A stretch of DNA of 64,000 nt, taken from NCBI RefSeq assembly GCF_008365375.1, contig NZ_QOKW01000027.1, positions 1-64,000 of the forward strand, in the 5' to 3' direction. This stretch comes from Roseomonas genomospecies 6 (GTDB lineage Bacteria > Pseudomonadota > Alphaproteobacteria > Azospirillales > Azospirillaceae). The translations under genes were made by a program, and so were the position numbers. Positions within the stretch are counted from its first letter, which is position 1. Every line of letters starts with the position of its first letter. Shown here in pieces: positions 25,999 through 34,510 of this stretch. Under the pieces are notes generated by a model, which worked only from the letters and a program-made list of their open reading frames with translations, did not search any database and was not told the DNA's origin.

Positions 25999-27090
25999 AT
26001 GAGGAGGACGGTTCGGGTCGCGTCGGCGGCATGCGTGGCCGGGCTGCTGGCGTTCGGCGCGCCCGGCGCCGGGCTGGCGCCGGTTCCGGCGGCGGCGGCT
26101 CTGCCCGCCGGGGCCACCGGGGTGACGACCATCGCGCCGATGCTGGAGCAGGTGACCCCCGCGGTCGTCAACATCGCCGTCCTGTCTCGGGCGCCGCAGG
26201 CGGAGAACCCGCTGCTGCGCGACCCCTTCTTCCGCCGTTTCTTCAACGTCCCCGAACAGCAGGCCCGCCCGCAGGTCAGCGCCGGATCGGGCGTCATCGT
26301 GGACTCGCGGCGCGGCTACGTCATCACCAATTCCCATGTGGTGGAAAACGCGCAGGAGATCGCCGTCACGCTGAAGGACCGGCGCCGCCTGCGCGCCCGT
26401 CTGGTCGGGCGGGACGCCGCGACCGACATCGCGCTTCTGAAGATCGAGGCGGAGAACCTGACCGCCCTGCCCTGGGGCGATTCGGACCAGTTGAAGGTCG
26501 GCGATTTCCTGGTCGCCATCGGCAACCCCTTCGGGCTGGGCCAGACGGTGACCTCGGGCATCGTCTCGGCGCTTGGGCGCAGCGGGTTGAAGATCGAGGG
26601 GTACGAGGACTTCATCCAGACCGACGCCTCCATCAATCCCGGCAACTCGGGCGGCGCGCTGGTGAACTTCAAGGGGGAGCTGGTGGGCATCAACACCGCC
26701 ATCATCGGCCCTGCCGGCGGGTCGGTCGGCATCGGCTTCGCCGTCCCGGTCAGCATCGTCCGCTCCGTGATGGAGCAGCTCGTGGAGTATGGCGAGGTGC
26801 GGCGTGGACGGCTGGGAGTCGCCATCCAGGACCTGACCCCCGATCTGGCGGACAGCATGAACCTGTCCGGCGACGCCGGGGCCGTCATCACCCAGGTGGA
26901 GCGCGGGTCCGCCGCCGACCGCGCCGGCTTCCGCAGCGGCGACGTGGTGGTCGCCGTGAGCGGACGGCCCGTGCGCAGCGCCACCGACTTCCGCAACCGC
27001 ATGGGGCTGGTGCGGGCCGGCACGCCCTTGCAAGTGACCATCCTGCGCGGCGGCAGCGAGCGGGTCCTGAACGTTCGCACGGCGAACTAG
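25999..27090 (+). CDS. DegP/DegQ-type periplasmic serine protease
   Basis: A 363-residue exported trypsin-like protease. A signal peptide covers about 1-33. The protease domain has the catalytic triad H113 (ITNSHVVENA), D143 (RDAATDIALLKI) and S217 (INPGNSGGALVN). There is a single PDZ domain at about 265-360 (LGVAIQDLTPDL to RAGTPLQVTILRGG). The single PDZ and short length are closer to DegS than to DegP. The ATG at 25999 follows GGAGAGGAGAAG. The next gene starts 6 nt after its stop and is probably co-transcribed. Confidence 0.9.
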   Translation: MRRTVRVASAACVAGLLAFGAPGAGLAPVPAAAALPAGATGVTTIAPMLEQVTPAVVNIAVLSRAPQAENPLLRDPFFRRFFNVPEQQARPQVSAGSGVIVDSRRGYVITNSHVVENAQEIAVTLKDRRRLRARLVGRDAATDIALLKIEAENLTALPWGDSDQLKVGDFLVAIGNPFGLGQTVTSGIVSALGRSGLKIEGYEDFIQTDASINPGNSGGALVNFKGELVGINTAIIGPAGGSVGIGFAVPVSIVRSVMEQLVEYGEVRRGRLGVAIQDLTPDLADSMNLSGDAGAVITQVERGSAADRAGFRSGDVVVAVSGRPVRSATDFRNRMGLVRAGTPLQVTILRGGSERVLNVRTAN

Positions 27091-27096
27091 ACCCGG

Positions 27097-27825
27097 ATGA
27101 TCGGAGGACGCCCCCCGCCCCCCCGCCGGCAGGCCCCGCCCGCCCCCATGGTCAGCGCGGCCCAGCGCCAGCGCGAAGTCGCCCGCATGCTGATGCGGCT
27201 GGACGACATGCTGAAGAAGTGCGCGGATCTGGCGGCGGCGGCGCGGGAGCGCGTGTCGGTCGGCGGGATGGGCCGCTACCGCAAGTTCTCCCGCAAGGTG
27301 CGCGACTTCTTCTCGCTGGCCGCGGTGACCCAGGAGCGTCTGGACGCCGCCCCGTCGGAGATGGAGGAGCTGATCGGCCCGATGACCACCGCGCTGGAGC
27401 GCCTGCACGCCCGCATGGTGATCCTGTTCGTGGAGGAGAGCGCCGGCTTCTTCAACACCTTCGCGCGGGTCAAGGCGTTGCCCATCGGCACGCACGAGAC
27501 GGTGGGGGTGGAACTCCGCGCGCTGATGGAGATCCGCAAGTTCCTCGACGACCCGCTCTATGACGGGGAGCGCGGGCAGGGGCTGCGCAAGCAGACGGAC
27601 CGCGTGGCCGCGCTGATGCGCGCGGTGATGGACCGCTGCCCGCCCCTGCCCGACTTCGGCGACGAGCCGAGCATCGGGCCGAAGGGCGCGGTCAACAAGC
27701 CGCTGCGCCCGCCCCGCCCCGCGCCGCCGCCCTCGGCGGCCCGCGCCGCACCGGAGCCACGCCCTCTGCCCCAGCCCGATCCCCGGCTCCAGGTTCGTCA
27801 ACTGTCCCTGGACGACGAGGACTGA
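27097..27825 (+). CDS. Hypothetical protein downstream of the DegP-like protease
   Basis: A 242-residue, mostly helical protein of unknown family. The first 20 residues are Pro/Arg-rich. Residues 20-190 form helices with conserved-looking patches (GRYRKFSRKVRDFFSLAAVT, ALMEIRKFLDDPLYDG). The last 50 residues are Pro/Ala-rich. No signal peptide or membrane segment is seen, so it should be cytosolic even though its operon partner is exported. It starts 6 nt after the protease stop; the M at 27097 or the internal M at 27148 could be the start. Confidence 0.65.
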   Translation: MIGGRPPPPRRQAPPAPMVSAAQRQREVARMLMRLDDMLKKCADLAAAARERVSVGGMGRYRKFSRKVRDFFSLAAVTQERLDAAPSEMEELIGPMTTALERLHARMVILFVEESAGFFNTFARVKALPIGTHETVGVELRALMEIRKFLDDPLYDGERGQGLRKQTDRVAALMRAVMDRCPPLPDFGDEPSIGPKGAVNKPLRPPRPAPPPSAARAAPEPRPLPQPDPRLQVRQLSLDDED

Positions 27826-27835
27826 AGACCCGCCC

Positions 27836-28105
27836 TCAGCCGTCCGCCGGAGAGGACTGGCGGTTGCGGCTGTGCGCGTCCACGCCGCGCAGATGCTCGG
27901 CGGCCTCGTGAAGGGCACGTTCGCTGGCGCTGTCCGGAGTCTGCAAACCGGCCTCCGGGCCGAGGGCGGCGTCTTCCTCCGCGATCTCGCGGGTGGCCTG
28001 CCGCCAATGGTCGATGTGGCGCCCTTCGGGACGGTTTTCCCGCTCCCAGATGCCGTAGGCGCGCTCGCGGATGCGGGGGTCGTCGGGTGCGGTGTGATGC
28101 TCCAT
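27836..28105 (-). CDS. DUF2934 domain-containing small protein
   Basis: An 89-residue protein. RIRERAYGIWERENRPEGRHIDHWRQATREI at about 11-41 is the DUF2934 signature, a short helix-loop-helix of unknown function common in Rhizobiales and Rhodospirillales. The remainder is hydrophilic, with an acidic patch. It is convergent with the 27097 gene (11 nt between stops) and divergent from nothing obvious. The start ATG at 28105 follows AGAGGAGGGACAGCGCC, an acceptable ribosome-binding site. Confidence 0.85.
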   Translation of the reverse strand: MEHHTAPDDPRIRERAYGIWERENRPEGRHIDHWRQATREIAEEDAALGPEAGLQTPDSASERALHEAAEHLRGVDAHSRNRQSSPADG

Positions 28106-28185
28106 GGCGCTGTCCCTCCTCTGCGGTCCGATCCTTCAAGACCGTCAACAGGCGGACCGCACCGGCGTGCCCGGTTTCCCCGTGG

Positions 28186-28851
28186 CTACAGCCAATAGAG
28201 CGGGCTGACCCCGAACAGCCAGGGATGGACCGCGATCATCGCGGCGTAGGCGGCCAGCGCGGCCAGCACCCGGCCCCAGCCGATCTCTCCGGCGTGGACG
28301 CTCTGGCGCCCGGCCAGGATGGCGGCGAAGGGCAGAGCGGAGGTCTCCGCCCGGTAGGCCCGTCCGGCCTCGCTGCGGCGCAGGACCCAGTCGTTCTTGA
28401 CCATGGCGAACAGGGCGATGACCGCCATGCTGGCGAACAGGACGACGCGCCGCCCGTCGCCCGTGGCCTGGAGATGAAGCAGCGCCCACAGCAGAAGACC
28501 CATGCTGCCGGGAAAGCGGGTGACGCGGAAGATGCCCCTCGGCGGATTCGGGGCCTCCGGCTCGCCGGCCTTGCTGGTGATGCGGGCGGCGATCAGCAGG
28601 AAGGACAGCGGCATCAGCGCGACGACGAGCGGCGCCGCCCAGGCGGCGGGAACGAACAGCGGCTCTCCGCCTCCGGCCTCGCGGTAGGCCCAGACGAACA
28701 GGCCGAGCGCCAGAAGCGACCCCAACGAATGCAGGGCGACGAACCCGCCCCGCCCCAGCCGGGCGATCAGCCGTGGCCGCACCCCCGGCCAGGACGGCAC
28801 GGCGTGGGTGGCGAACAGGAACAGGGCGGCGAGGAGAAGATCGGTGGTCAT
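28186..28851 (-). CDS. nnrU: NnrU family membrane protein
   Basis: A 221-residue integral membrane protein of the NnrU family, linked in other bacteria to nitric oxide/denitrification metabolism. Six hydrophobic segments are visible, with the family phrases GRGGFVALHSLGSLLALGLF, RVTRFPGSMGLLLWALLHL and AMVKNDWVLRRSEAGRAYRAETSALPF. The ATG at 28851 is chosen because it begins at the first membrane helix; the longer frame reads through the regulatory region. A perfect FNR-type site is centred 43 nt upstream of the start codon, so oxygen- or NO-responsive control is likely. Confidence 0.88.
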   Translation of the reverse strand: MTTDLLLAALFLFATHAVPSWPGVRPRLIARLGRGGFVALHSLGSLLALGLFVWAYREAGGGEPLFVPAAWAAPLVVALMPLSFLLIAARITSKAGEPEAPNPPRGIFRVTRFPGSMGLLLWALLHLQATGDGRRVVLFASMAVIALFAMVKNDWVLRRSEAGRAYRAETSALPFAAILAGRQSVHAGEIGWGRVLAALAAYAAMIAVHPWLFGVSPLYWL

Positions 28852-28887
28852 GGGGCGAGAGAAAACACCGCTTTGCCCGGCGGAGTC

Positions 28888-28901
28888 TTGATGAACATCA
28901 A
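28888..28901. promoter_or_regulatory. FNR/FixK/NNR-type binding site upstream of nnrU
   Basis: TTGATGAACATCAA matches the consensus TTGAT-N4-ATCAA exactly and is part of a 16-nt palindrome (28887-28902). It is centred 43 nt upstream of the nnrU start codon. The only other gene it could serve is the curlin-like gene 257 nt away in the other direction. Confidence 0.8.
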
Positions 28902-28937
28902 GCATGGAATGGGGAAGCGGTCGGTTTCCTGACGATG

Positions 28938-29012
28938 GTGAACCACAGAGGCACGGAGACACGGAGAACCGGCCTTCCCACCCCTCCGTGTCTCTGTGCC
29001 TCTGTGGTGAAA
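28938..29012. repeat. Palindromic intergenic repeat, family A copy 3
   Basis: The arms GTGAACCACAGAGGCACGGA and the reverse complement CCGTGTCTCTGTGCCTCTGTGG form a long, almost perfect hairpin with a short variable centre. It lies in the divergent region between nnrU and the curlin-like gene, beside the FNR-type box. It is related to copies at 14674-14792 and 23087-23163. Confidence 0.75.
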
Positions 29013-29158
29013 GACGCAGAAGGCAAACCGTGGCGGAGTGTGGCGCAGGCCACAGCGGGGACGGGCGGCTGGGCGTACCGTCCAGTCATCGAACAGGCCG
29101 GGACGCGACGCAGACAGCCCCGGCAGCCACTCCCGAGACACCGAAAGGAAACCACACC

Positions 29159-29704
29159 ATGCGCCGCACCACCCTGATCGCCACCGCCGTCGCCGTCCTC
29201 TGCTCCGCCGCCACCGTCTCCTCGGCCTTCGCGGGCGACCTGATGACCGGGGGCATCCCGATGGGCAACGTCTCCAACCTCGGCGTCATCTCCAACACCG
29301 CGGCGGGCATCCAGAACAAGGCGCAGCAGCAGGTGATGGGCGTCCAGGCCGGCGGCGGGCTGACCGGCCCCTTCGGCACCGCCTCCAACCTGGGCAACGT
29401 CTCCAACCTCGCCGCCGGGGTCGGCAACAAGGCCAAGCAGCAGGTCTTCGGCATGCAGACCGGCGGCGTGCAGACCGGCGGGGCCGGGGTGAAGACGCCC
29501 TTCGCGCTGGGCGGCTTCAACAGCAACGCCGGCACCGTCAGCAACAGCGCGGTCGGCATCGGCAACACCGCCAACCAGCAGGTCAAGGCCATGCAGTTCG
29601 GTGCCCCCGGCGCCCTCTTCAACCAGAACCTCGGCACCGTCTCCAACCTCTCCGCCGGCATCGGCAACAAGGCCAGCCAGCAGGTCACCGGCATCCAGAA
29701 GTAA
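29159..29704 (+). CDS. Exported curlin-like repeat protein
   Basis: A 181-residue protein with a signal peptide (1-25, ending SSAFA). The mature part carries four imperfect 24-residue repeats at 40-63, 77-100, 123-146 and 157-180. Each follows the plan N-(L/A)-G-x-(V/I)-S-N-x3-G-x2-N-x-A-x-Q-Q-V-x3-Q. The G-x2-N-x-A-x3-Q core is the pattern of curlin (CsgA/CsgB) strands. Between repeats are Gly/Phe-rich spacers. No CsgG or CsgE homologue lies in the window. AAAGGAAACCACACC precedes the ATG. A good terminator follows. The amyloid-like role is inference from pattern only. Confidence 0.75.
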   Translation: MRRTTLIATAVAVLCSAATVSSAFAGDLMTGGIPMGNVSNLGVISNTAAGIQNKAQQQVMGVQAGGGLTGPFGTASNLGNVSNLAAGVGNKAKQQVFGMQTGGVQTGGAGVKTPFALGGFNSNAGTVSNSAVGIGNTANQQVKAMQFGAPGALFNQNLGTVSNLSAGIGNKASQQVTGIQK

Positions 29705-29740
29705 GGCTCCCCCATCCTCCCTCCCATCCAGGCAGACCTT

Positions 29741-29772
29741 GCGGCCGGGGCATCCCCCCGGCCGTCCTTTTT
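29741..29772 (+). terminator. Rho-independent terminator after the curlin-like gene
   Basis: The stem CGGCCGGGG/CCCCGGCCG with loop CATCC is followed by TCCTTTTTG. It begins 37 nt after the stop codon. Confidence 0.8.
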
Positions 29773-29894
29773 GCGCCGGAAGGGCGGTTTCCCGGCGCGG
29801 ATGTGCCGAAAAGGAACCTTCCATTCCACGGCGCGTTGGAGCGGCGTTCACTCTCCCGCGGCCATGCGCCGCGGCCATTCGGGGAACCCGCAGC

Positions 29895-30380
29895 ATGAAC
29901 CGCGACAGCATTTCGACATTGGGGTGGCACGGGGCGGGATGGCGCGGTGCAGCCGTCCTGACTGCGTCGCTCGGACTGGCCGCCTGCGCCGGCAGCGTGC
30001 CGCCACCCACCGCCCAGCTCGGCGCGTCGGCGCAGGCGATCCAGCAGGCCGAACGGGCCGGCGCCCTGGAGCATGCCCCGGCGGAGTTCCAGTCCGCCCG
30101 CGAGAAGCTGGCCGCCGCCGACTCCGCGATGCGCGAGGACGAGCGGACCAAGGCCCGCCGTCTGGCCGAGCAGGCGCAGGCCGACGCCGAACTCGCCACC
30201 GTGCGGTCCCAGCGGGCGACGGCGCAGCAGGCCGCCAGCGCGGTGCGCACCCTCGCCAGCCCCAACGCCTCCGTGCCGGGGCGGGCGCCCGCCGCCTCCG
30301 CCGCCGCCCCCGTGACCCCGCCGGTCATGAGCGGGACCTCCACCTGGGACAGCCCGCGCACGCAGGAGGGCACGCCGTGA
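29895..30380 (+). CDS. DUF4398 domain lipoprotein
   Basis: A 161-residue lipoprotein with lipobox LAAC at about residue 28-31 (SLGLAACAGS). The helical DUF4398 domain follows (GASAQAIQQAERAGALEHAP, REKLAAADSAMREDERTKARRLAEQAQADAEL). The tail is Pro/Ala-rich. DUF4398 proteins commonly sit upstream of OmpA-like lipoproteins, as here: its TGA overlaps the next ATG by one base. It is probably anchored in the outer membrane facing the periplasm. Confidence 0.88.
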   Translation: MNRDSISTLGWHGAGWRGAAVLTASLGLAACAGSVPPPTAQLGASAQAIQQAERAGALEHAPAEFQSAREKLAAADSAMREDERTKARRLAEQAQADAELATVRSQRATAQQAASAVRTLASPNASVPGRAPAASAAAPVTPPVMSGTSTWDSPRTQEGTP

Positions 30381-31150
30381 TGAACGCTTCCGACAAGCAA
30401 GCACGGACGGCGAAGAACCGGCTGGCCCTGGCGTCGCTGGCCGTGGCGGCCCTGACGCTGGGCGCCTGCGCCACCCCGGACGACACGCCGGCCCTGGCCC
30501 AGGCGCGCCAGTCCTACTCCTCCGCCGCCGCCAACCCGCAGTTGGCGAGCAACGCCACGCTGGAGCTGCGCCGCGCCGAGGAGGCGCTCCAGCGCGGCGA
30601 GCGGGCGCGGAGTGACGGCGACCCCGCGGAAATGGACCATCAGGCCTATCTCGCCAACCGCCAGCTTCAGATCGCTCAGGACGTGGCGGCGATGAAAGGC
30701 GCGCAGCAGGTGGTCGCCAACGCCGAGACCTACCGCCTTCAGGACCAGATCCGCGCCCTCCAGGCGGAGCGGACGGAACGCGGGCTGGTCATGTCGCTGG
30801 GCGACGTGCTGTTTTCCACCGGCAGCGCCCGGTTGACCTCCGGTGCCGACGCGCGGCTGGGCGAACTCGCCAGTTTCCTTCAGCGCAACCCAGAACGCAC
30901 GGTGCGGATCGAGGGCTACACGGACTCCACCGGCTCATCGGCCACCAACCTGCGGCTGTCGGAGGAGCGGGCCATGGCGGTGCGCGACGCGCTGACCGCC
31001 CGCGGCGTCAATCCCAGCCGCATCATGGCCCAGGGCCTGGGCTCCGCGCAGCCCGTCGCGTCCAACGAGACGGCGTCGGGTCGCCAGCAGAACCGGCGCG
31101 TGGACATCGTGATCTCCGATCCGGGGTCGGTGGCCGAAACGCGTTACTGA
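30380..31150 (+). CDS. OmpA-family lipoprotein with DUF4398-like N-terminal region
   Basis: A 256-residue lipoprotein. The lipobox is LGAC (about 27-30). A helical, coiled-coil-like DUF4398-type segment covers about 38-125. The C-terminal OmpA/Pal-type peptidoglycan-binding domain covers about 135-245, with GDVLFSTGSARLTSGADARL, VRIEGYTDSTGSSATNLRLSEERA and NRRVDIVISD. The Asp and Arg that bind diaminopimelate are present. It starts in the stop codon of the preceding gene, so the two are translationally coupled. It is probably involved in envelope integrity. Confidence 0.92.
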   Translation: MNASDKQARTAKNRLALASLAVAALTLGACATPDDTPALAQARQSYSSAAANPQLASNATLELRRAEEALQRGERARSDGDPAEMDHQAYLANRQLQIAQDVAAMKGAQQVVANAETYRLQDQIRALQAERTERGLVMSLGDVLFSTGSARLTSGADARLGELASFLQRNPERTVRIEGYTDSTGSSATNLRLSEERAMAVRDALTARGVNPSRIMAQGLGSAQPVASNETASGRQQNRRVDIVISDPGSVAETRY

Positions 31151-31192
31151 CGCGCGCCGCCGCGACGTCACGCGCATCGACGGCGGAAAGAG

Positions 31193-31220
31193 CGGGCGGG
31201 CCTGAACGGTCCGCCCGTTT
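31193..31220 (+). terminator. Terminator after the OmpA-family gene
   Basis: A 10-bp stem, CGGGCGGGCC/GGTCCGCCCG (one G-T pair), surrounds TGAAC and is followed by TTT. It lies about 43 nt after the stop. Confidence 0.7.
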
Positions 31221-31365
31221 CCATTGCGCCGAAACAGCGCACCCGCGGAGAATTTGTGGAGAATGCCCGACAATATCAATGTTTCTTTACCTTTTGTGGT
31301 GTGTGGTTTTACCATGCGCGCATATGGGGGGACGGGACGTCCTTTCGATTGCGCGGGGAAGCGGA

Positions 31366-32673
31366 ATGACCACTGGACAGGGTGACGAGGGAGCGATGCT
31401 CAGCAAGGGGTTCTTGAAGGCGCAGGCCCTGCTTCTCCTCATCATCGGCGTTCCGGTGATCCTGACCGTGGTTCTGCTGAACCCGCTGTGGAACGCCACG
31501 CTCCACCGTTTCGGCGTGCCGGAAGGGCCGGCGGCGGCGCTCGGCATGATCGTCACCATCATGGTGGTGATGGTCGTCCAGTATTGGGTGCTGGAAACGC
31601 GGCGCACCATGGTCACCAGCCTGTTCAACTTCATCCCGCACGAGCATCTGACCTTCGACGGCGAGACCCTGACGACGGACGAGGCGAACCGCCTGTTCGT
31701 CACCCTGCACCGGGATTCGGAGGAGTGGCGCCGCCTGCTGCGCGACAACGGGATGGATGGCCCGCTGGACGAGTTCGGCAGCCTGTGCGCCGCCCGGCTG
31801 GCCTTCGCGCGCCGCCCCCAGGGCATCCCGCCGGAGGCCGAACGCGCCATTGCCGAGGTGCCTCGGGCGGTGGAGCAGGCCAAGGCCCGCGTCGCCGCCG
31901 CGCTCGACCAGGCGGAGCGGGAGGCGCAGGCCGTGCGCGCCCGCCTGTCCGCCACGCAGGACGCGGTGGCGGAGCTGGTCGGCTTCATCCGCGACAGCGG
32001 ACACCAGACCACGGGCCGGCACGACGGCGTCCAGCGCGGCGCGGCGGAGAACCGGGAGCTTCTGGCCAGCCTGCAGGAGCATCTCGACCGCCGCCGGGCG
32101 GAGGCCGGTTCCGACCTGACCCGGTTCGAGCAGATCGTGGCGGAGTCCCGCGCGCTCGAAGACTCGGTCAACGCCATCACCCGCATCATGTCGGCGACGA
32201 ACATGCTGGCTCTGAACGCCGCCATCGAGGCGACCCGGGCCGGGGAGTACGGCCACGGCTTCCGCGTGGTGGCGAACGAGGTGCGCGATCTGGCCCGCCA
32301 GTCGAACGAGGCCATCCAGGTGATCCAGAAGGGCATCGACCGCATGCAGCAGGCGATTTCCCAGCAGATCGCCGGCCAGGACGCCCAGGCGAAGGTGGCC
32401 GCCGAGCATGAACTGCTGACCGCCCTGGCCGACCGGCTCCAGGATCTGAGCGCCGGCCAGCAGGACGTCGCCGGGCACCAGCGGCAGTTGATGAGCGAAC
32501 TGGACCGGCTCGGCGGCTCCCTCGCCGGCACCCTGTCCGGCCTGGCCGGCGACCTGAGCGTTCCGGAGGGGCTGCGGCGGGAGTTGGACGCGATCAGCGG
32601 CGGGCTGGCGCGGCTGGGCGGGCTGGAAGAGGATCTGCGCGGCCTGTCCGCCGGGCGGCGGCGCGCCGGCTAA
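31366..32673 (+). CDS. Methyl-accepting chemotaxis protein without a periplasmic sensor domain
   Basis: A 435-residue chemoreceptor-like protein. Two membrane helices lie close together (about 17-36 and 56-75), so there is almost no periplasmic domain. A cytoplasmic helical region follows. The signalling tip is NAITRIMSATNMLALNAAIEATRAGEYGHGFRVVANEVRDLARQS at about 260-305. Sensing is therefore probably cytoplasmic or by partner proteins. The ATG at 31366 (SD GGGGAAG) is chosen; the frame extends to 31279. It is convergent with the phospholipase D-like gene, and the two stops overlap by 4 nt. Confidence 0.88.
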   Translation: MTTGQGDEGAMLSKGFLKAQALLLLIIGVPVILTVVLLNPLWNATLHRFGVPEGPAAALGMIVTIMVVMVVQYWVLETRRTMVTSLFNFIPHEHLTFDGETLTTDEANRLFVTLHRDSEEWRRLLRDNGMDGPLDEFGSLCAARLAFARRPQGIPPEAERAIAEVPRAVEQAKARVAAALDQAEREAQAVRARLSATQDAVAELVGFIRDSGHQTTGRHDGVQRGAAENRELLASLQEHLDRRRAEAGSDLTRFEQIVAESRALEDSVNAITRIMSATNMLALNAAIEATRAGEYGHGFRVVANEVRDLARQSNEAIQVIQKGIDRMQQAISQQIAGQDAQAKVAAEHELLTALADRLQDLSAGQQDVAGHQRQLMSELDRLGGSLAGTLSGLAGDLSVPEGLRRELDAISGGLARLGGLEEDLRGLSAGRRRAG

Positions 32674-34262
32674 CGGTCCTCTCTCTCCGTCTCCGCCATC
32701 GCCCGCGCGACCGCGTAGACGCCGGCCAGCGCCCCGGCGGTGAACAGGGCCGCCCCAACCGCGCGGGTCAGGGACCGGGCGGGCGCCGGGGCCGGGGGCA
32801 TGCGCTTCCAGACGGCCCAGGCCTCCTCCGGACGGTCGGGATCGGCGATGCGCAGGGCGGCGAAGGCCTGCTCCGTCAGGCCGGGGTCGGTGTCGGGCAG
32901 CGGCATCAGACGGCGTCCGGACGGCCTGTTCAGCCGGTCGATGGCGGCGACCAGACCGCCCGCGGCGCGGACGGCGGCGGTCAGGTCCGCGGGGTCCACC
33001 CCCATATGCTCCGCCAGCAGGCGGTTGCGCATCGCGCCGATGGCGTTGGCGGTGCGCCAATCTCCGGGCGCCGCCTCCACCGCCAGATCGCATTCCGTGT
33101 CGTAGCCCATGGAGCGGTTGTTCAGGTTGCTCGACCCGATGCGCAGCAGCCGGTCGTCCACCACCATCACCTTGGAATGCACGACGATGCCGTTGCCGCC
33201 CCCGGTCAGCGGGGTCATGGCGCGCAGGCGCCCGTAGCGGTCGGCGGCGCGCAGCTCCTGCAGCACCACGCCGCGCGGTGTGTCCATGGCCATGCGGTCG
33301 AACCAGCTCGGGCTTTCCATCGGGACGACGACCACCACCTCCGGCCCGTCCGGCTCCCGCAGACGCCGGGCCAGCGCCTCGGCCACCCGGAAGGAGGCGA
33401 AATACTGGTTTTCCAGATAGATGCTGCGCCGCGCCCCGGCGATGGCGGCAAAGGTCAGCGCCTCGTTCTCGCGGATGGGCCAGCCGGCCAGACAGTCGGG
33501 AAGCGTCCGGGCGATGCCCACCGCCGCATCGGTCAGCAGGGGATGCAGCCCCTCCGGCCAGGGATCGGCGGGCTTTTCCGGCGGGGGCATCAGGACTTCC
33601 CCCGTGGCGTGGCTCCAGCGCTCGCGGGCCATGCGCCCCAGCGCGCGGGCGGCGGGGCCGTCCACCGCCATCATCACGTCGTGGCGCGGGGCGTGAAGCT
33701 CGCCGGTCGGCCAGCGGCGGCGCGGATCGTTGTCCAGATGCTCCGGCGTGTCCCAGCGGTCGCCGGCCAGATCGATGCCGCCGCAGAAGGCCAGCGCGTC
33801 GTCGATCACCACCAGCTTCTGGTGCTGCGCCGCACCCACCGGCAGGGCGTCGTCCAGCTCCAGCGTCAGGCGCGGGCCGGTGCGCCGGTTCAGCCGCTCC
33901 AGCGGCCCGTGGGGATGCTCCAGCGAGATGGGAAAGGGCATGTCCCATTTCAGCGCGTGGATGTGCAGCGACGGCCGGCTGCGGACCAGATGGGTGAGGA
34001 AGTCGCCCAGCGTTTCCGGGTCGTGGGGATCGAGGCGCATCCGCGGGTCGATGTCCCATCCCAGAACGATCACCGAATGCCGCGCCCTCAGCAGGGCGGC
34101 GCGCACCGCCGCGAAGAAGGCGGCGCCGTCCACCAGGACGGCCACGCGGTGCGCCCGCTCGGTCCGCCAGCAGGTGGCGCCGGGGCGCAGGATGGGCCGC
34201 GTCTTTGACCCCGCACCCGACCCCGAACCCGGAAGGTCCGCCGCATCCCCATCATGGTTCAT
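32670..34262 (-). CDS. Phospholipase D-like protein with C-terminal membrane anchor
   Basis: A 530-residue protein with two HKD motifs: HQKLVVIDDALAFCGGID (His147) and HSKVMVVDDRLLRIGSSNLNN (His362). This is the arrangement of phospholipase D/cardiolipin-synthase-like phosphatidyltransferases. A C-terminal hydrophobic segment (GAALFTAGALAGVYAVARAM) suggests membrane attachment with the catalytic part in the cytosol. The start at 34262 (MNHDGDAADLPG) is the first in-frame ATG that does not run into the divergent gene's promoter. Substrate unknown. Confidence 0.88.
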   Translation of the reverse strand: MNHDGDAADLPGSGSGAGSKTRPILRPGATCWRTERAHRVAVLVDGAAFFAAVRAALLRARHSVIVLGWDIDPRMRLDPHDPETLGDFLTHLVRSRPSLHIHALKWDMPFPISLEHPHGPLERLNRRTGPRLTLELDDALPVGAAQHQKLVVIDDALAFCGGIDLAGDRWDTPEHLDNDPRRRWPTGELHAPRHDVMMAVDGPAARALGRMARERWSHATGEVLMPPPEKPADPWPEGLHPLLTDAAVGIARTLPDCLAGWPIRENEALTFAAIAGARRSIYLENQYFASFRVAEALARRLREPDGPEVVVVVPMESPSWFDRMAMDTPRGVVLQELRAADRYGRLRAMTPLTGGGNGIVVHSKVMVVDDRLLRIGSSNLNNRSMGYDTECDLAVEAAPGDWRTANAIGAMRNRLLAEHMGVDPADLTAAVRAAGGLVAAIDRLNRPSGRRLMPLPDTDPGLTEQAFAALRIADPDRPEEAWAVWKRMPPAPAPARSLTRAVGAALFTAGALAGVYAVARAMAETEREDR

Positions 34263-34510
34263 GCCTGCCTCGGGTCCATGGCTGCCTCGACGTGCCGTAG
34301 CGGTGTTTCGGTCAACCCTTTCCGGCGGCGGCCTGTTCCACCGCGCGCCGGGCTGCCCCGGAAGAGAAATGATCCGTCCGGTTTTGCCGCAACGATGTCG
34401 GCGCCGGCCTGTTGGGGGTGGCGAATGGGGGACGGACACGCCGCAGGGCGCCGGTCCGAACCTCCGCGAACCAGGGCGCCTTTGAATGGGCGCCGCCACC
34501 AGATGGAGAG

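Noticed and set aside
28204..28962. Longer start for nnrU at 28962
   Set aside because: It would place the FNR-type box and part of a repeat inside the coding region and add a non-membrane leader unlike the family.
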